This document shows positions 27,996 through 39,000 of a DNA stretch of 64,000 bases, piece after piece; position 1 is the first letter of the stretch, and each line of letters begins with the position of its first letter. The position numbers and the translations under genes were made by a program. The notes under the pieces were generated by a model. It saw only the letters and a program-made list of their open reading frames with translations. It did not search any database and was not told where the DNA came from. This stretch comes from Peribacillus sp. FSL P2-0133 (lineage in GTDB: Bacteria; Bacillota; Bacilli; Bacillales; DSM-1321): assembly GCF_037975445.1 (NCBI RefSeq), contig NZ_CP150254.1:680001-744000 (forward strand), read 5' to 3'.

Positions 27996-28262
27996 ATGGA
28001 AACAACTATTGCTGTTAAGGAAAGGTTAATTGAGGAAAAGCTTATAGGATTTTGGAAAGAGATTTTAGAACAAGAGACTATAGGTACAGATTCCAACTTC
28101 TTTGACTTAGGAGGGAATTCCCTTTTAGCCATGCAATTCATTCAAATGGTGAAGAATAACATGGGAGTGAGATTACCAATCAAAGTGATGTTCGAACAAT
28201 CAACCATCCAGGAACTATCCGTACTCATCAAACAATTGGATGATATTAATAAGTTAGGTTGA
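27996..28262 (+). CDS. Stand-alone peptidyl carrier protein (T domain)
   Basis: 88-aa free-standing carrier domain: FWKEILEQETIGTDSNFFDLGGNSLLAMQFI, with the phosphopantetheine Ser in LGGNS, then the usual helix II-III region (MGVRLPIKVMFEQSTIQELS). ATG with a GAGGGG site. It lies ten bases after a synthetase that ends in an orphan C domain and directly before one that begins with a degenerate carrier-like segment. It should therefore hold residue 3. No A domain is linked to it, so it must be loaded in trans. It is a discrete gene, not a fragment: both ends are complete. Confidence 0.9.
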   Translation: METTIAVKERLIEEKLIGFWKEILEQETIGTDSNFFDLGGNSLLAMQFIQMVKNNMGVRLPIKVMFEQSTIQELSVLIKQLDDINKLG

Positions 28263-28288
28263 ATGGAAAAGAATTGAGGTGTTTTTCT

Positions 28289-31200
28289 ATGAACAGGATA
28301 ATCAGTGAAACGGAAGATAGGCTATTAAACTTGATTTCAGTTGTTATCGAACCTTTTGAAATATCACTAATGGAGGACATGAATGAATCACTAAGCACAA
28401 ATGAAAAAAAAGATGAGTTCATGTCTTCGATAAAACGGGAGTTTGGTATTCAATTAACACCGGAAATCATTTCAAGTCAATGGAATATAGAAAAGCTGGC
28501 AAGTTTTCTGGACATGCTTATCAGCATGAGGGAAGTCGAGGTAAATCAGCCTTATAAACGTGGGAAAAGTGAAGGGATGCTATCTCATAATCAAGATCGA
28601 ATGTATCTGTTTGACAGCCTGAATGAAAGGAAAATGCTCTATAATATGCCATTTAAATTCATTTTAAATGGAGTAGTGGACATTGATGACCTGCAACAGG
28701 CATTAGATTTCATGATTGAACGCCATGAAACTTTGCGAACCAATTTCAAAGGTGAAGAACATCAAATCCTTCAATTCTTATCAAAAAAAAGCAGAAACAT
28801 AATTGCCTATGAAGACTGTCGGGAAGTAGATCCCGAAGTCAGTAATATAATGGTCACCTCCCATCTTACTGAAGAAATGGAAAGATGTTTCGACCTGGAA
28901 AATGATCATTTATTTAATATGAAACTATTTCGAATTGACGAAGAAAAACATTATTTAGTATGCAATTTTCACCATATCATTTTTGATGGAGTATCGTTTG
29001 TCACCTTTTTCGAAGAGTTAATGGAGATTTATGAAAGAATTCAAACGGGCAAGGTTGGGGATATTCCTCCTCTGGACATGCAATATTTAGATTATGCTGT
29101 CTGGCATAAGGAGTGGGTCAAGGAAAGTACGCCAAGCCAAAGGAGGTTTTGGGAAAGTTATTTAGATCAAGAGGAAGAAGCATTGGAACTTCCATTTGAC
29201 TTTCAACGTCCAAAATCACCTTCATACTCAGGTGGAAGAATGGAAATGGCGATAACGGGTGAACTCCGTGTATTGATAGATAGGATTTTAAAGGAGAATG
29301 GCACGACTTTATATGCTTTTATGATGACCGCCTATCAAGTGTTTTTAAGTCAATATACCGGGAAGAATCGAATCATTGTCGGGAGTACCGTGGCAAACCG
29401 CGGCCAGCTAGAATTTGCCCGGACAGTTGGATGTTTTGTCAATACGCTGCCATTGAAGCTGACCGTGGATGCCACAGAATCATTTCATGAAATATTGAAC
29501 CGAAATCGTAAAGTGATTTTGGATGTATTGGAACATCAGGCCTTTCCATTTGAAAAAATCGTTGAAATCATTAATCCGGACAGGGATCTCAGCCATTCCC
29601 CATTGTTCCAAACAGCATTGGCAATGGAAGAAAGCTTTGATGGGAACTTTAGCAATTCATTCTTCACTCTTGAACAAGACAAATTCGAAATTCCTTATTC
29701 AAATTATGACCTGACCATAAAAGTAAAAGGTTCCCATAACCTAATCCTGGAGTTTGAGTATTCCGATGAACTTTTCAGACGGGAAACAATTGAAAGACTC
29801 ATGTTGAGTTTTGAAAAATGGTTATTCCAAATTTGCAGAAATGCAAATAAACCTATACGTCATTTGGAGCATTTAGATGACAATCAAATGAATCAATTGT
29901 TATTTGAGTGGCAAGGTGAGGTTTCGGATGCACATCAAAATGAGACGATCACCTCCATATTCGAAAGAATCGTTAAGAAGCATTCAAAGAAATTAGCCGT
30001 TGCTGATAATGGTAAGTCCATTACCTATTCGGAATTAGATCAACGATCAAATGTGATTGCGAAATTGCTTAGGAATAATATCGAAAATGGCTCCAATAAG
30101 GTGGGGCTGCATGTAAACAGATCGATTGATATGGTGATAGGTATGTTGGGAATCATTAAAGCCGGATGTGCATATGTTCCGCTTGATCCTATGCTGCCAG
30201 CTGAAAGATTGGAATATATCATTAATGATTCGAAAATGGATATATGCATTACGAATCAAGTTGAGGTTCCTGCCATAAAAAAAATAGCTAAAGTGATTTA
30301 TCTTGAATCCGTCCATTACGTGGATACCGAGTGCTGTAACGAATCGATTGCACCTTCCGACCTGGCTTACATTATTTATACTTCGGGAACGACAGGAAAA
30401 CCTAAAGGTGTCATGTTATCCCATAGAGGAGTAGTGAATTTAATAAAAAGTCAAAATAAGTACTTACAACTTGTTGAGACCTCTAGGGTATTACAATTTG
30501 CCACATTTAATTTTGACGCTTCTATCTATGAGATTTTTGGAAGCTTATTAAATGGTGCAGAGCTGCATATCGGGAATAATAAGGAGGAAATGTTTGATTT
30601 ATTCGCGTTGGAATATCAAATCAAAAGGGAAAAGTTAACCCACCTAGTATTGCCGCCTGCAGTTTTGCAAGAGCTCAATATAGAGGGATCTGATGTGAAA
30701 TTCGTTGGTTCAGCCGGATCTGAATGTCCAATAGCTTTGCTGGATCGCTATCGAAATATAAACTTTTATAATGCCTACGGTCCAACGGAATATTCAGTAT
30801 GGACCACCATTGAAATGTTTAAAGCATTCGAAAACAATGAGACTGCTAATAATAAAGTATCGATAGGCAAACCTATCCTGAATACTGACGTCTATTTACT
30901 AAGTCCGGAGCAAAGACTTGTCCCGATAGGTGCCGCAGGGGAAATATATATTGGTGGTGAAGGGTTAGCTGTTGGCTATGTGAATAATGATGATTTAACA
31001 AAAGAAAAGTTCATTGAACATCCTTTTAAATCTGGAAAGCGTTTATATCGCAGCGGCGACCTTGCAAAATTCACGAGCGATGGTGAGTTGATTTTTCTGG
31101 GGCGTAAAGATAATCAAGTAAAAATAAGAGGTTTCCGAGTGGAAGTTGATGAGATTTCGGTCAATCTCAATGCGTATCCGCAAGTAAGTGACTCATTCAT

Positions 31201-33007
31201 TAAGGTTCAGGATCAGCCAAACTTAAATAAACAAATAATCGCTTATTTCACATCCAAACAACAAGTTGATCATGACCACTTAAAAGCATTTTTAAAAGAG
31301 AGATTACCAAGTTACATGATTCCTTCATTCTTTATGCAAGTGGACAAATTTCCGTTAAATGCAAATGGGAAAATTGATTCAGCGCTTCTTCCGGTACCCG
31401 TAACTAGAAGCAATACAGTGGAAGAACCTGAGACGGTCAATGAGAAAGTGCTTCTTCGGATTTTTAAGACTGTCTTAGGGTTGGATGACATAAGTATCCG
31501 AGATAACTTTTTTGAACTTGGCGGCGATTCCATTCAGAGCATTCAAATATGTTCTCTAGCAAGGCAGGAAAATATAATCATCAGTCCAAAATCTATTTTT
31601 GAAAATCAAACGGTAGCAGAGCTGTCAGCGATCGCGAAAATCGAAAAAAGGGTCATGATTCAACCTATAGCCACTAGAGGGAATGTGGAACTGACCCCCA
31701 TCCAAGAATGGTTCTTTGCAGAACACACGACTTCCATCAATCATTGGAACCAGTCCATTGTTTTTAGTAAAGATTCCTGTGCTCAAATGGAGGACATTGA
31801 AAAAATTCTATCTCATATCGTGGAACATCATGAGGGATTGTTAACCCTATTTAAAAAACATGACAATAAATATATCGGGAATATAGACTCAGAACACAAA
31901 ACATGGGAGTTAGTCTATAAGGATATACATCATTTAGATGAAGAAACGCGAATAAGAATGAGAGATGAATGGGAAAGTAAGGCTCAACGTTCATTGGACA
32001 TAAGTAATGGACCGATCATGAAAATGCTTGTTTTAAAAGAACAATCAAACAAGTATCGCTTCTTTTGGGTAATCCACCATTTATTGATTGATGCAGTTTC
32101 CTGGAGAATTTTACTTGAGGATTTCAATACTCTCCATGATCAAGCTTTAAACAATCAAACAGGGAAGCTTGCTTATAAAACTTCTTCATTCAAAGACTGG
32201 TCAAACTTCTTGAAAAAATACAATGAATCGTTGATGGACCCTGAAACACTCCGTTATTGGGAACAAAAAACAAAAAGTGAAATAACGGATTTTAAGATAG
32301 CGGAAGCCTTTATAGCTAAAGAAGAAAGAACGATGGAGAAATCATTCAGTGAAGAAGAAACTGAAATATTGATCCAGGAATTATCAAGGCAATCAAAAGC
32401 GACTGTAGAAGAAGTATTATTGTCATTAATTGCAAAGAGTTTGAAAAAGTCTTTTGAAGTGAAGGACTTCTGGATGGAAGTAGAAGGGCATGGCAGGGAA
32501 ATGGCGGATGAAACAATGGATGTTACTCGGACCGTTGGCTGGTTTACTGCGATGTATCCGATATTGCTGCATTCAGGAGAGACGTTTGATGACACTTTAA
32601 AAAACACGAAGAATGCTATAAGGGAAATTCCAAATAAAGGTTTTGATTATGGCGTTATCAAATATTTACGCCCTGGGGTCATTAAGGAGCCGGATATCCA
32701 CGTTACTTTTAATTATTTAGGAAGATTGGACTCCCAATTTGAATCATCCAATAGCAGGGACTTTGGTGAGTTTGAAAATAAACCAAAACTCCATTTCCTG
32801 GCATTGATCCAGGACGGAAAACTATTCATAAAAATAATCTCAAAATTAGCTGAAGAAAAGATGAACTTAATAATAGAAGCTATTGGTAATGTCGTCATGG
32901 AAATCAGGGGAACTGAATTTGACCAGGCTTCTTTAATAGAAAGTGATTTTCCGGATGCGATGCTTACTGAGGAAGATTTGTTTCATATATTGAATTCCAA
33001 TAAATAA
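28289..33007 (+). CDS. NRPS 2: (degenerate T)-C-A-T-E
   Basis: About 1572-aa synthetase. TTG at 28259 is possible, but ATG 28289 with GAGGTG is better placed. Residues 1-75 align without gaps to a carrier domain (ending KREFGIQLTPEII...IEKLASFLD), but the LGGHS motif is replaced (SLSTN) and no serine is at the attachment site. Then come C (LSHNQDRMYLFD; HHIIFDG), A3 (TSGTTGKPKG), T (GGDS, Ser 1081) and E (HHLLIDA at 1263: Ala where Gly is usual, then SWRIL). A3 pocket residues read DAYVGAAVWK by eye, with no match I know; the lining is hydrophobic. It adds residue 4 in D form. Start and stop lie next to the neighbours, in one operon. Confidence 0.88.
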   Translation: MNRIISETEDRLLNLISVVIEPFEISLMEDMNESLSTNEKKDEFMSSIKREFGIQLTPEIISSQWNIEKLASFLDMLISMREVEVNQPYKRGKSEGMLSHNQDRMYLFDSLNERKMLYNMPFKFILNGVVDIDDLQQALDFMIERHETLRTNFKGEEHQILQFLSKKSRNIIAYEDCREVDPEVSNIMVTSHLTEEMERCFDLENDHLFNMKLFRIDEEKHYLVCNFHHIIFDGVSFVTFFEELMEIYERIQTGKVGDIPPLDMQYLDYAVWHKEWVKESTPSQRRFWESYLDQEEEALELPFDFQRPKSPSYSGGRMEMAITGELRVLIDRILKENGTTLYAFMMTAYQVFLSQYTGKNRIIVGSTVANRGQLEFARTVGCFVNTLPLKLTVDATESFHEILNRNRKVILDVLEHQAFPFEKIVEIINPDRDLSHSPLFQTALAMEESFDGNFSNSFFTLEQDKFEIPYSNYDLTIKVKGSHNLILEFEYSDELFRRETIERLMLSFEKWLFQICRNANKPIRHLEHLDDNQMNQLLFEWQGEVSDAHQNETITSIFERIVKKHSKKLAVADNGKSITYSELDQRSNVIAKLLRNNIENGSNKVGLHVNRSIDMVIGMLGIIKAGCAYVPLDPMLPAERLEYIINDSKMDICITNQVEVPAIKKIAKVIYLESVHYVDTECCNESIAPSDLAYIIYTSGTTGKPKGVMLSHRGVVNLIKSQNKYLQLVETSRVLQFATFNFDASIYEIFGSLLNGAELHIGNNKEEMFDLFALEYQIKREKLTHLVLPPAVLQELNIEGSDVKFVGSAGSECPIALLDRYRNINFYNAYGPTEYSVWTTIEMFKAFENNETANNKVSIGKPILNTDVYLLSPEQRLVPIGAAGEIYIGGEGLAVGYVNNDDLTKEKFIEHPFKSGKRLYRSGDLAKFTSDGELIFLGRKDNQVKIRGFRVEVDEISVNLNAYPQVSDSFIKVQDQPNLNKQIIAYFTSKQQVDHDHLKAFLKERLPSYMIPSFFMQVDKFPLNANGKIDSALLPVPVTRSNTVEEPETVNEKVLLRIFKTVLGLDDISIRDNFFELGGDSIQSIQICSLARQENIIISPKSIFENQTVAELSAIAKIEKRVMIQPIATRGNVELTPIQEWFFAEHTTSINHWNQSIVFSKDSCAQMEDIEKILSHIVEHHEGLLTLFKKHDNKYIGNIDSEHKTWELVYKDIHHLDEETRIRMRDEWESKAQRSLDISNGPIMKMLVLKEQSNKYRFFWVIHHLLIDAVSWRILLEDFNTLHDQALNNQTGKLAYKTSSFKDWSNFLKKYNESLMDPETLRYWEQKTKSEITDFKIAEAFIAKEERTMEKSFSEEETEILIQELSRQSKATVEEVLLSLIAKSLKKSFEVKDFWMEVEGHGREMADETMDVTRTVGWFTAMYPILLHSGETFDDTLKNTKNAIREIPNKGFDYGVIKYLRPGVIKEPDIHVTFNYLGRLDSQFESSNSRDFGEFENKPKLHFLALIQDGKLFIKIISKLAEEKMNLIIEAIGNVVMEIRGTEFDQASLIESDFPDAMLTEEDLFHILNSNK

Positions 33008-33074
33008 GGTGATTAAGGATTGCAGTCGGCAGGTATGGATGACACAAAAGATAATGGAATCGGGAGGCGCAAAA

Positions 33075-36000
33075 TTGGAGAAATCTATTCAGAATATCTA
33101 CTCATTAACTCCGCTTCAAGAAGGAATCCTTTATGAACTGGAAATGAACAATACAGCAGAGAACCTTTACATTTCTCAAATGCGAATCAGGATAACGGGC
33201 GCTCTTGAAGTAAATGCATTATTCCAGGCGTGGAGTCAGGTTGTAGAACGTCATGAAGCATTAAGGATGAAGGTCATCTCTAAAAATATCGAAAACAATG
33301 TTCAGGTTGTATTCAATGCAATGGATTATCAACCAGAAATAATCGATATGACAGAGTTGAGTAAACATGATCAATTAAATGAAATTCAGAGAGTGACATC
33401 CAAATCCCAGGAGATGGATGTGAATAACTCCAATTTGATGAACCTCCAGTTAGTGAAAATCGAAGAAAATCAGTATATCTTGATTTGGACTCATCACCAT
33501 ATAATTTTGGATGGCTGGAGTACCAGCATAGTCATCGATGAACTCTTTGTTATTTACAGCCGAATTGTAGGAAAAGACTCCAAACGGCTTATTGATAAGC
33601 CGAAGCAATATGGAGATTTTATCAGGTATATGAATAAAATCGATGCGGAAGATCTAAACCGTTTTTGGAAAGAGCTAGCAAAGGATATTGAGCAGCCGAC
33701 AATCACATTCCCCGTTCTGAAGCATGTGAAGGAAAACCAGCAGGAGAATGATCTATTTTGGGAGCTGGATAAAAAACAGAGTGAGCTTTTAAGGGAATTT
33801 GCCGCTAAAAACCATGTAACGATTAATGTATTATTGCAGTTAATTTGGTCGATCGTCCTAAAGGAAATGTCCAATCAAAATAGAATAGTCTTTGGAATTG
33901 TAAGCTCTGGCAGGTCGAATAACTTATTCAAATCCGAAGAAATTGTTGGGCTGCTCATTAATACGATTCCGATGATAGCTGAAATGAACGATACAGATAG
34001 CATTACTGATTTACTGAAACGGTTCCAGGAAACATTAAACAATATGCTTGATTACTCTCAAATTTCTTTAGTGGATATTAAAAGGCATACGAAATTAAAG
34101 AAGGAAGATCCGATTTTCGAAACTTTATTTGTTTATGAAAATTATCCGGAAGCGAAAAATGAAGGGTTTGATATTAACTGGGAAATCGAAGGAGGAAAAG
34201 AGAAACATAGCTTTCCATTATCATTACAAGCCCAGGATAATAAAGAAACGATTACATGCAAATTGTATTTTAATTCCTGCTTCATAGAGCGTTCACTAGT
34301 AAATGATATCCATTCAGCCTTCATGGAGATTGCCAATCAAATTACAAAAGTACAGCAAATTGACGAAATATATGTCGATGTTGATTTTTCAAAACTAAAA
34401 AATAATGTGTGTAAGAACCATCAAGCAACAAGTGACCATAAGATCACATCCGCATCCGTTAATCAAGAACTTAAAGAAATATGGCAAGAGTTTTTCTTGA
34501 ACAGTGAGATTAATGAGGATTCTGATTTCTTTCAATTGGGCGGGCATTCGATAACAGCCATGAAATTGGTATCTAAAATTAATAAAAGACTTGATGGGAA
34601 TATGAAATTAGCCGATTTGTTTGAAAATCCTACATTGAAATTGCTAAGTCATAAGATCTTTCCGGAAGTGAATACGCCTCCGAAAGATGAAACGGAAGTA
34701 GTTTCATCTTTTGTGGAAAGGACATTTTTGGAAGTCTTATCAACAAGTCAAATCGATAAAGATGCTGATTTTTTTGAAGTGGGCGGACACTCGATTTTAG
34801 CCATGAAGTTATTGACGAAATTAAACAAAGAATACAATCAAATTCTAACCTTGAAAAATATTTTTCAAAATTCAACAATCGATTCGTTGACGGCCTTCAT
34901 CATTAATGAAATTTCAGAACATGACATTGAGCACATTGAAGCGCAACAAAAAGGTCATGTTTTATCCAGTAACCAAGAGGCTTTGTGGTTCAACGAAAAA
35001 CTCAATGGTAAGACAATCAATTATAATATCCCTCAGAAATATAAAATTACTGGTGCAGTGGATACTTCAATGATGGAAAAATCAGTAAATCGTGTCGTTA
35101 ATAGACATGAGATTTTAAGGACCACCGTCCGTGAAAATGCCGGGAAAGGCTACCAGGAGATCAAGGAAGATTTGTACATTAAAATAGATGAAATCGACCT
35201 CTCTGCGTTAAAGCCCGAACAGCAAACGATTCGTATGCTGCAAATTGAAGAAGATGTCCAATCGGAAATCTTTGAAATGGAAAAAGGTCCTCTCATGACA
35301 GTGAAACTGGTTAAATTGAGCGAAAAAGAGTCTGTTTTATTTGTGAATCTCCACCATTTCATATTTGACGGATGGTCGGTGAGTATATTTTTAGACGAAT
35401 GGTTATCTTTTTATGACAGTGAAGTGAATGAAAAGGAACTTATCCTTGGAAACGACTTTAAACAATATAAGGATTTTGCCATTGAGCAGAAAAGCTGGCT
35501 AGAACATAACATTAAAGAAGAATCGCTATTTTGGAAAACAAACTTATCTGGGGAATTACCTAAATTGGAGCTTCCTTTAGATACGATACGTACAAAAGAA
35601 AATAGCACCGATGGCAGTAGTTTCATAGTGGAACTAACAAGTGAAGAGCTCCAAGGTTTAAAACGGATGTCCCTTGAAAAAAACTCGACATTATTCATGA
35701 CACTGCTAACGATGTACCAGTCTTTTCTAGCAAAATATACAGGTCAAAACGATATCATCGTCGGAAGTCCTTTGGCGAATAGAATGATTGAAGGAACAGA
35801 AAAATCGATAGGTTATTTTGTCAATACACTGCCTTTTAGATTAAAGCTGGGACTTGAGGAAACATTCGAAGAGATTCTTGAAAGAAATACAAACCATATC
35901 ATCGACATCTATGACCATCAGCATATGACATTGGAGAAAATTGTTGAAGTCATTAATCCTGAAAGAAATTTAGCAAGCACTTCATTATTTCAAACCGTCT

Positions 36001-39000
36001 TCATTTTACAAAATAATGCCAAAGCTTCATTTGAAAGTGAATACATAAAGATAACGCCTGAAGTAATAAAATCAAAGGCAGCAAAATTCGATTTGAGTTT
36101 AGCTGCAGAAGAATATGAGGATAAGCTTTTATTCGCTTTTGAGTATAATTCAGGGATCTTCAATGAACAAACCATTCAATTATTAGCTGAAAATTTCTTA
36201 GAGTGGATTAGGAAAATTACCTATCAGCCTGAACGATCGATTGACAAGGTATCCGTCGTGAGTAAGAGGCAGGAAAAAGTATTATTGGAAGAATGGCAGG
36301 GAGAAACCATTCGTTTTGAGGGGATCAATGACACAATCCCAGAAGCCTTCCATAAAATTGTTGAGCGGTTTCCTGATAAGATAGCCATTGTTGATGGTCC
36401 GAGAACCATTACATATCGCGAATTGAATGATAAGAGCAATCGACTCTCACACTATTTACTAAGCAAAGGGATTTCTAAAGAAGAAAGAATCGGAATTTAT
36501 ATGAATCGATCAATTGATATGGTGACAGGGATGTTGGCAGTAATTAAAGCTGGTGCTGCGTATGTTCCATTGGATCCTCATTATCCTGATGAACGATTAA
36601 GCTACATGGTGAAGGATTCGTCCATTTCCTATTGCTTGAGTCACAAAGAACTCGGAAAGAATGGTTTGATTGACCCATCCAAAATAATATATTTTGAAGA
36701 TATTGAAAAAGAATCGGATTTGTTATTGGAAACGAATCTTCACATTGCGGATCAGAGAGACTTAGCATATGTCATTTATACCTCGGGAACGACAGGCAGG
36801 CCAAAAGGAGTAATGTTAGAACATAGAGGAATCATTAACTTAGTTTATAACCAAAATGAAATGATGTGTTTAGATACATCAGCTAAAGTGCTGCAATTCG
36901 CTACGTTTAATTTTGATTCATCCGTCATAGAGATTTTCAGCACACTATTATTCGGTGCCGAGCTGCATATAAGTGTAGATAAAGAAAATCAATTTGACAT
37001 GAGTAAACTTGTTGAACAAATTAAGCGTGAAGGAATTTCTCATATCATTTTACCGCCTGCTGTATTGAAAGAACTGCCAATCATTGAATTGAGCACGATT
37101 AAAGTGTTGGGATCTGCAGGTTCTGAATGTCCAGTTGAGCTCGTTTCAAAGTTTAAACATATATCGTTTTTCAATGGCTACGGGCCTACGGAATATTCGG
37201 TATGTACAAGTTTTAAAATGTTTCCCCCGAATGAGGATGTTACAGATGAATTCGTTGTTTCGATCGGGAAGCCTCTGACCAACACGGTCGTACTTGTGTT
37301 GGATGAAAACCGGAAACTAGTGCCGGCAGGGTCAGTTGGTGAACTTTACGTTGGAGGAATTGGGTTAGCAAGGGGATATTTGAATAATGAGAGTCTGACA
37401 AATGAAAGATTCATATCCAATCCATTCAACCCTGCCGAAAATGTATACAGAACTGGGGATTTAGTTAAGCATAACAAAGCTGGGGAATTAGTTTATATAG
37501 GCAGGGCGGACGATCAAGTGAAAATAAGGGGATACCGTGTTGAACTATCGGAGGTTAATGTTTCATTACGAAAAATAGCAGAAATCAAGGATAGTTATGT
37601 AACGGTAATGGAAGATGGATTTGAGAATAAAAGGCTAATTGCTTATTATACGGTGAATGATGAGGTTTCGATAGATTCAATCAGAAGACGATTGAAAGAT
37701 ACACTGCCTGCTTTCATGATTCCTGCTCATTTTATGCAACTGGATAAATTTCCTTTGACGCCGAATGGAAAAGTTGATCGGAAATCCCTGCCGAAATGGA
37801 CGGAACAGTTGAATGAGAGGAAGGAAAAAGTGCTGGATGTGCAAGATTTGTCCAAAACTGAAACAGAGCTGCTGACAATCTGGAGAAATGTTTTAAACGA
37901 TCCCACTATAGGACCGGAAGATAACTTTTTTGAATGTGGCGGTGATTCAATCATCAGTATTCAAATATGCTCTGCCGCAAAAGAAAAAGATTTATTTATA
38001 ACTCCTAAAGATTTATTTGAATTTCAAACGGTCCGTGAGCTAGGGAATATTGTAAATGAGCTGGAGCAAAAACAAGTGGTTCAAGAAACGGTATCAGGTT
38101 ATGTCCCGTTGACGCCTATTCAATCTTGGTTTTTTAATGAAAATCATGAGAATATCCATCATTGGAATCAGTCAGTCGTTTTGATGAAGGATAATACGTT
38201 GACGACTGAACAATATAAAAAAATCATCATGAAATTAATTGATCAGCACGACGTTTTAAGGACTTTATTTGAAAAACATGGTGATTCATATATTGGCAAT
38301 ATTTCAAATGCTGATACAGCTTGCAGTTTTCATGAGTATCATGTTTCAAGTATTAAAGATGAAAAAAGCTTGAAGGAAATTAATGAGCTAGAAGAAAACG
38401 CCCAACAAAGTTTAAATATACACAATGGCCCTTTGATGAAGTTCCTTCTATTCAGGGATCAAAGGGAGGTAAGGGTTTTTTGGGTGATTCATCACCTAGT
38501 GGTTGATGGTGTTTCGTGGAGGATACTTCTTGAACATTTCGAAAGGTGCTATCAACAGATAAAGAATGAACAAGAACCATCACTGCCTTTAAAAACGACT
38601 TCTTATAAACAATGGTCCGAGAAACTAAACGAATACAAGAACACTGACCTACCAGAAGAGGCCGTTCAATATTGGGAAAAGGAAATAAATGTTCCAGTAT
38701 CTCCGCTGACGGAAGACTTAGGAGAAACGTGTGATTTTGAAAACATGTATAAAATACAAGTGAATGAGGCCCAAACTCAAAACCTCATTAAAAATACTTT
38801 AAGAAAACATAAAACGACGATTGATGAAGTTTTATTATCCGTTATCGCACATGCACTTTCCAATCGAATGGGAATCAATGAATTTTGGCTCGATTTGGAA
38901 GGGCATGGAAGAGAGGGTATTGAGGATGATATTGATTTATCAAGGACGGTAGGGTGGTTCACCTCGATTTATCCAGTAAGGATTAAAGGAATGGCGACTT

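Noticed and set aside
27996-28262. The 88-aa carrier gene as a fragment broken off a larger synthetase
   Set aside because: It has its own start, ribosome site and stop, and a complete carrier fold with an intact LGGNS motif, and it lies between complete neighbours.
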